Shown one piece after another: positions 20,936 through 23,185 of a stretch of DNA of 23,185 nucleotides. This DNA is from Paraglomus occultum (taxonomy: Eukaryota > Glomeromycota > Glomeromycetes > Paraglomerales > Paraglomeraceae), in NCBI GenBank assembly GCA_910592205.1, contig CAJVPJ010000508.1, positions 1-23,185 on the forward strand. The letters run 5' to 3'. The translations under genes were made by a program, and so were the position numbers. Each line of letters opens with the position of its first letter. Position 1 is the first letter of the stretch. The notes under the pieces were generated by a model. That model was not told the DNA's origin. It searched no databases and was given only the letters and a program-made list of their open reading frames with translations.

Positions 20936-21292
20936 CTAATTGTGTAATTTTTTTGATCGTAGCTGCCTCCTAGGTGTTGTCATTCGTTTATTGGATGGTT
21001 TATCATAAGCTGGAGGGGTTACATTGTCGGCTTTTTCTGGTTGTTTTCGTTTTTGTGATTGAGTTGACTGAGAGCCTTTTGTATTTTCGAACAGCGGCTT
21101 GGTACATAACTAATCGTTTTTCAGAGAGAGCAGTCAAAGTCGGTTTTGGGTTGTCATTGGGTATTTGATATTGTGAATGGCGATTTGATCATATGATTGT
21201 TGCGGTACTGAGATAGAGTAACTCACATTTCGAATGCGGTACCGAAATCTAAGTCCGAAACACAAATTTATATTCTTATTTTTATTGGACAT
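20936..21292 (-). pseudogene. Unrecognised broken coding-like patch with two frame shifts
   Basis: On the minus strand an ATG frame starts at 21292 and runs 52 codons (includes SVPQQSYDQIAIHNIKYP) to TGA at 21136. A second frame overlaps from about 21158 (NDNPKPTLTALSEKRLVMYQ) and a third runs from about 21080 (SQSTQSQKRKQPEKADN, later TTPRRQLRSKK) to TAG 20938-20936. Single-base changes at short homopolymers (CCCAA and AAAA on this strand) would join all three into about 120 codons. The composition becomes basic, proline- and glutamine-rich, like a disordered tail. No family is recognised. A plus-strand frame (20974-21168) is probably its antisense. Confidence 0.3.
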
Positions 21293-21329
21293 TAATCAAC
21301 TGCGGTAGTTAGAAATTGGTTCCAAAAGG

Positions 21330-21407
21330 TATAAATAGCCTTTGTCCCCGACGCTGTCTCAGCATCGTTGATCGTTTTCACGATCATTTTTATGATCTGA
21401 AGCTGAG
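21330..21407 (+). ncRNA. Candidate small RNA: TATA-like element followed by nested hairpins
   Basis: TATAAATAG (21330-21338) is followed at about 20 nt by an outer stem, CTCAGC (21358-21363) with GCTGAG (21402-21407). Inside it is a perfect 7-bp hairpin, TGATCGT-TTTC-ACGATCA (21369-21386), and a further TGATC repeat. No open frame explains it. Expression is unknown; structure alone is weak evidence. Confidence 0.2.
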
Positions 21408-21758
21408 CTTCAATATATTACTCTATGCACGCTATGTAGCTGATAAAATGGTCAAGAATTAGAAGTCGAAGGACAAGAATGAACAAATGCTATTATAAAA
21501 GAGGGTCTGATATACATAAATAATCATTAGGTCAGCAGCACGGTCATATTAGTAAGCTTTGCCATCGATAAAACATGTAAAGTGCATAAGATGCGTCAAT
21601 TATCTGTCAAGTATATACATCATAAACGCTTGTTGTAAGCTAGCTAGATACAAAACATTGAATATAAACATGTCCCACTGTTAATGGGTTATTAATGTCA
21701 TGGTTAATCCTCGAGGGGTCAACCACGCGTGTTGTCAGTGAAAACAAAACATGCAAAT
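21408..21758. other. Intergenic region without recognised features
   Basis: I see no gene or distinctive repeat here. Confidence 0.4.
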
Positions 21759-21986
21759 ATGACTTCAAGTTATCATATAGAAAATGAGTTTAACAAAAAT
21801 CGAAGACCGAAACATCCGGTTCTTCACTCGATAACCTTATTAACCCGTTACACATCGGTTCCCGGAGAATATGGTGTAATTTTCAGAGCAAAAATGAATA
21901 AAAACGACTTGAAACTTTGCCGAGCAGTTGGTGATGATAATGACGCTTTTATATTGGAATGTTATTTGCATCTCAATGTAATCTAA
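21759..21986 (+). CDS. Hypothetical 75-aa protein
   Basis: An ATG-initiated frame, MTSSYHIENEFNKNRR at its start and ending ECYLHLNVI, closes at TAA. The composition is balanced and protein-like, with no signal peptide or membrane segment and two cysteines in the C-terminal half. I recognise no family, and no neighbour clarifies its role. It could be a small real gene, an exon or a chance frame. Confidence 0.25.
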   Translation: MTSSYHIENEFNKNRRPKHPVLHSITLLTRYTSVPGEYGVIFRAKMNKNDLKLCRAVGDDNDAFILECYLHLNVI

Positions 21987-23011
21987 TTGTAGTACGGCGT
22001 GTGCTCATGATTATATGACCCCTAACGGTCGTACTTAATTACTAGACACACTCAATAGATTTGTAATACTTCCGACAGTACATTTTGATTAAACCATCAT
22101 CAGACTGGTTCACGAGATACATGCTTGGTACAAATATTATTAAAACGTCGCTAAACTATTTTCACGTGTGCGTGACGAAGATACCAAACTAATTGTTACT
22201 ACATTGAATTAGTTTTCAATCCAACACTAAATTGATTTCAAATATTATATTAATATGCGCTTTTTATGCAAAGAAATTTATTATTTTCTTAAATTATTGT
22301 TACGTCATTCATCATTGATGTTGCGGTCATTCGATGATCTTTGTGTTTGAACGAGACGCTGTCTTGTATAAGAATTCAAGTAAATAGTGTCAACTGACTT
22401 CAACACTCTCACGGTTCTTGGTAGAAACATCAGAACTGGACACGAACTGGATTGTATTGTGATTTAAACTGCATTATATTATCCCAGCATGTAAACCAGC
22501 GGTCGGATTAGATACCCCTTGATTAATAATATAGAATAAAAAAGTGCAAAAAATTTGGTCGCTTAGCAATTATAATGATGCTTGATGACGTACATTGTGT
22601 AAACAAAAAAAATATCATAGCGATAGTGTTAGTATTAGTATATGTGGCTTAATCATCCAAACTGAGTGGCAAAAACCTTAAAACAAACGTTCTTTTTCAA
22701 AAACATATAAATATACAAAAACGAAATTTTTAATTTCCAGTACTTAGAAGTTTTGGACTTGTTTAAATTTCAGGATAAGATAAACTTTTTTATTATTAAA
22801 AGATTAAATGAGTTAAAAAAAGAGGAAAAAAATTTACAATAATATTTGATAATACATGTAATAACCATATTATTAATTTAATGTTAAATCAAGTAGCTTA
22901 CAACAATATATTAAACTTATAATAATAATACCGCACTTTTTTCACATTGGTTTCATTATAAATACTAGTTTACTGCTGAATAGCTTTTAATATTCCTGCT
23001 ATCTAATACCA
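21987..23011. other. Gene-poor AT-rich region
   Basis: No gene is seen apart from a frame of about 27 codons near 22390-22465 that ends quickly. The sequence from 22540 to 22990 is very AT-rich. Confidence 0.5.
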
Positions 23012-23185
23012 ATGCCTGTTGTCATTACATATACACTCAGTCCGACCGAGCTGTTACGCTACAGTCGGTTTTTCGGAACGGATATCGAACGTTCACAGCG
23101 AGTAAACTATTCAACAGTCAGGCCCCCAACGACAGCGTAGTATATTTTCACTCCCAGCATCATTGAGTTTAAAACCCAACTTCGT
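23012..23185 (+). pseudogene. Possible exon or broken gene running off the right edge
   Basis: The sequence becomes GC-richer. An ATG frame gives 42 protein-like codons (includes LSPTELLRYSRFFGTDIERS) to TAG 23138-23140. The same frame then stays open for its remaining 15 codons to the window end. It may be a small gene, the start of a broken one or chance. No family is recognised. Confidence 0.25.

Noticed and set aside
22502-22516. GGATTAGATACCCC, the universal small-subunit rRNA motif, suggesting a mitochondrial rRNA insertion
   Set aside because: Flanking sequence on both sides does not resemble small-subunit rRNA, so the match is probably chance; an alignment to the mitochondrial genome would settle it.
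1-23185. tRNA genes, rRNA genes and CRISPR arrays
   Set aside because: None was seen: no cloverleaf with paired arms, no rRNA stretch and no spaced identical repeats. The 102-bp periodicity is protein-coding TPR.

Overview
The window looks like nuclear DNA of an arbuscular mycorrhizal fungus (Glomeromycotina, Rhizophagus/Glomus-like). It is AT-rich. Its genes carry short GT..AG introns of 70-79 nt. The protein types are ones that are heavily expanded in that group: kinase-like domains fused to long TPR arrays, multi-module kinase-like proteins with short Cys motifs and W-T-x-x-N linkers, and a BTB-BACK-TLDc protein. The assignment rests on protein style recalled from these families; no search was run.

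Layout. (1) 2-1837 (+): 3' part of a TPR-array gene whose start lies left of the window. (2) 1838-5242: non-coding spacer with a palindrome-bearing direct repeat and a hairpin followed by oligo-A tracts. (3) 5243-8445 (+): a four-exon pseudokinase-TPR gene. Its 17-repeat array matches region 1 at a constant 6449-bp offset, so the two are tandem duplicates. Copy 2 has a net +1 base near its end and reads on into former 3' UTR, gaining a hydrophobic tail. (4) 8446-13035: gene-poor DNA with broken, coding-like patches on both strands and a G14 tract. (5) 13295-14917 (-): an intact two-exon BTB-BACK-TLDc gene. (6) 16001-16582 (-): a small protein with a probable signal peptide. (7) 17331-19723 (+): a four-exon gene encoding three degenerate kinase N-lobe modules with Cys motifs, followed by a complete pseudokinase domain. 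(8) 19724-23185: gene-poor, with further broken coding-like patches, a TATA-plus-nested-hairpin stretch and a possible exon running off the right edge.

How the genes relate. Both kinase-like proteins have Asn where the catalytic loop normally has Asp (HKN and HCN), so both are probably scaffolds or regulators rather than enzymes. Both have a phase-0 intron just after the helix-C glutamate. TPR and BTB domains are protein-interaction modules, so the locus resembles a lineage-expanded signalling or recognition repertoire. A shared pathway is inference only. Family-level calls for the four main coding loci are firm. Exact starts are less sure, and the decayed patches are tentative.
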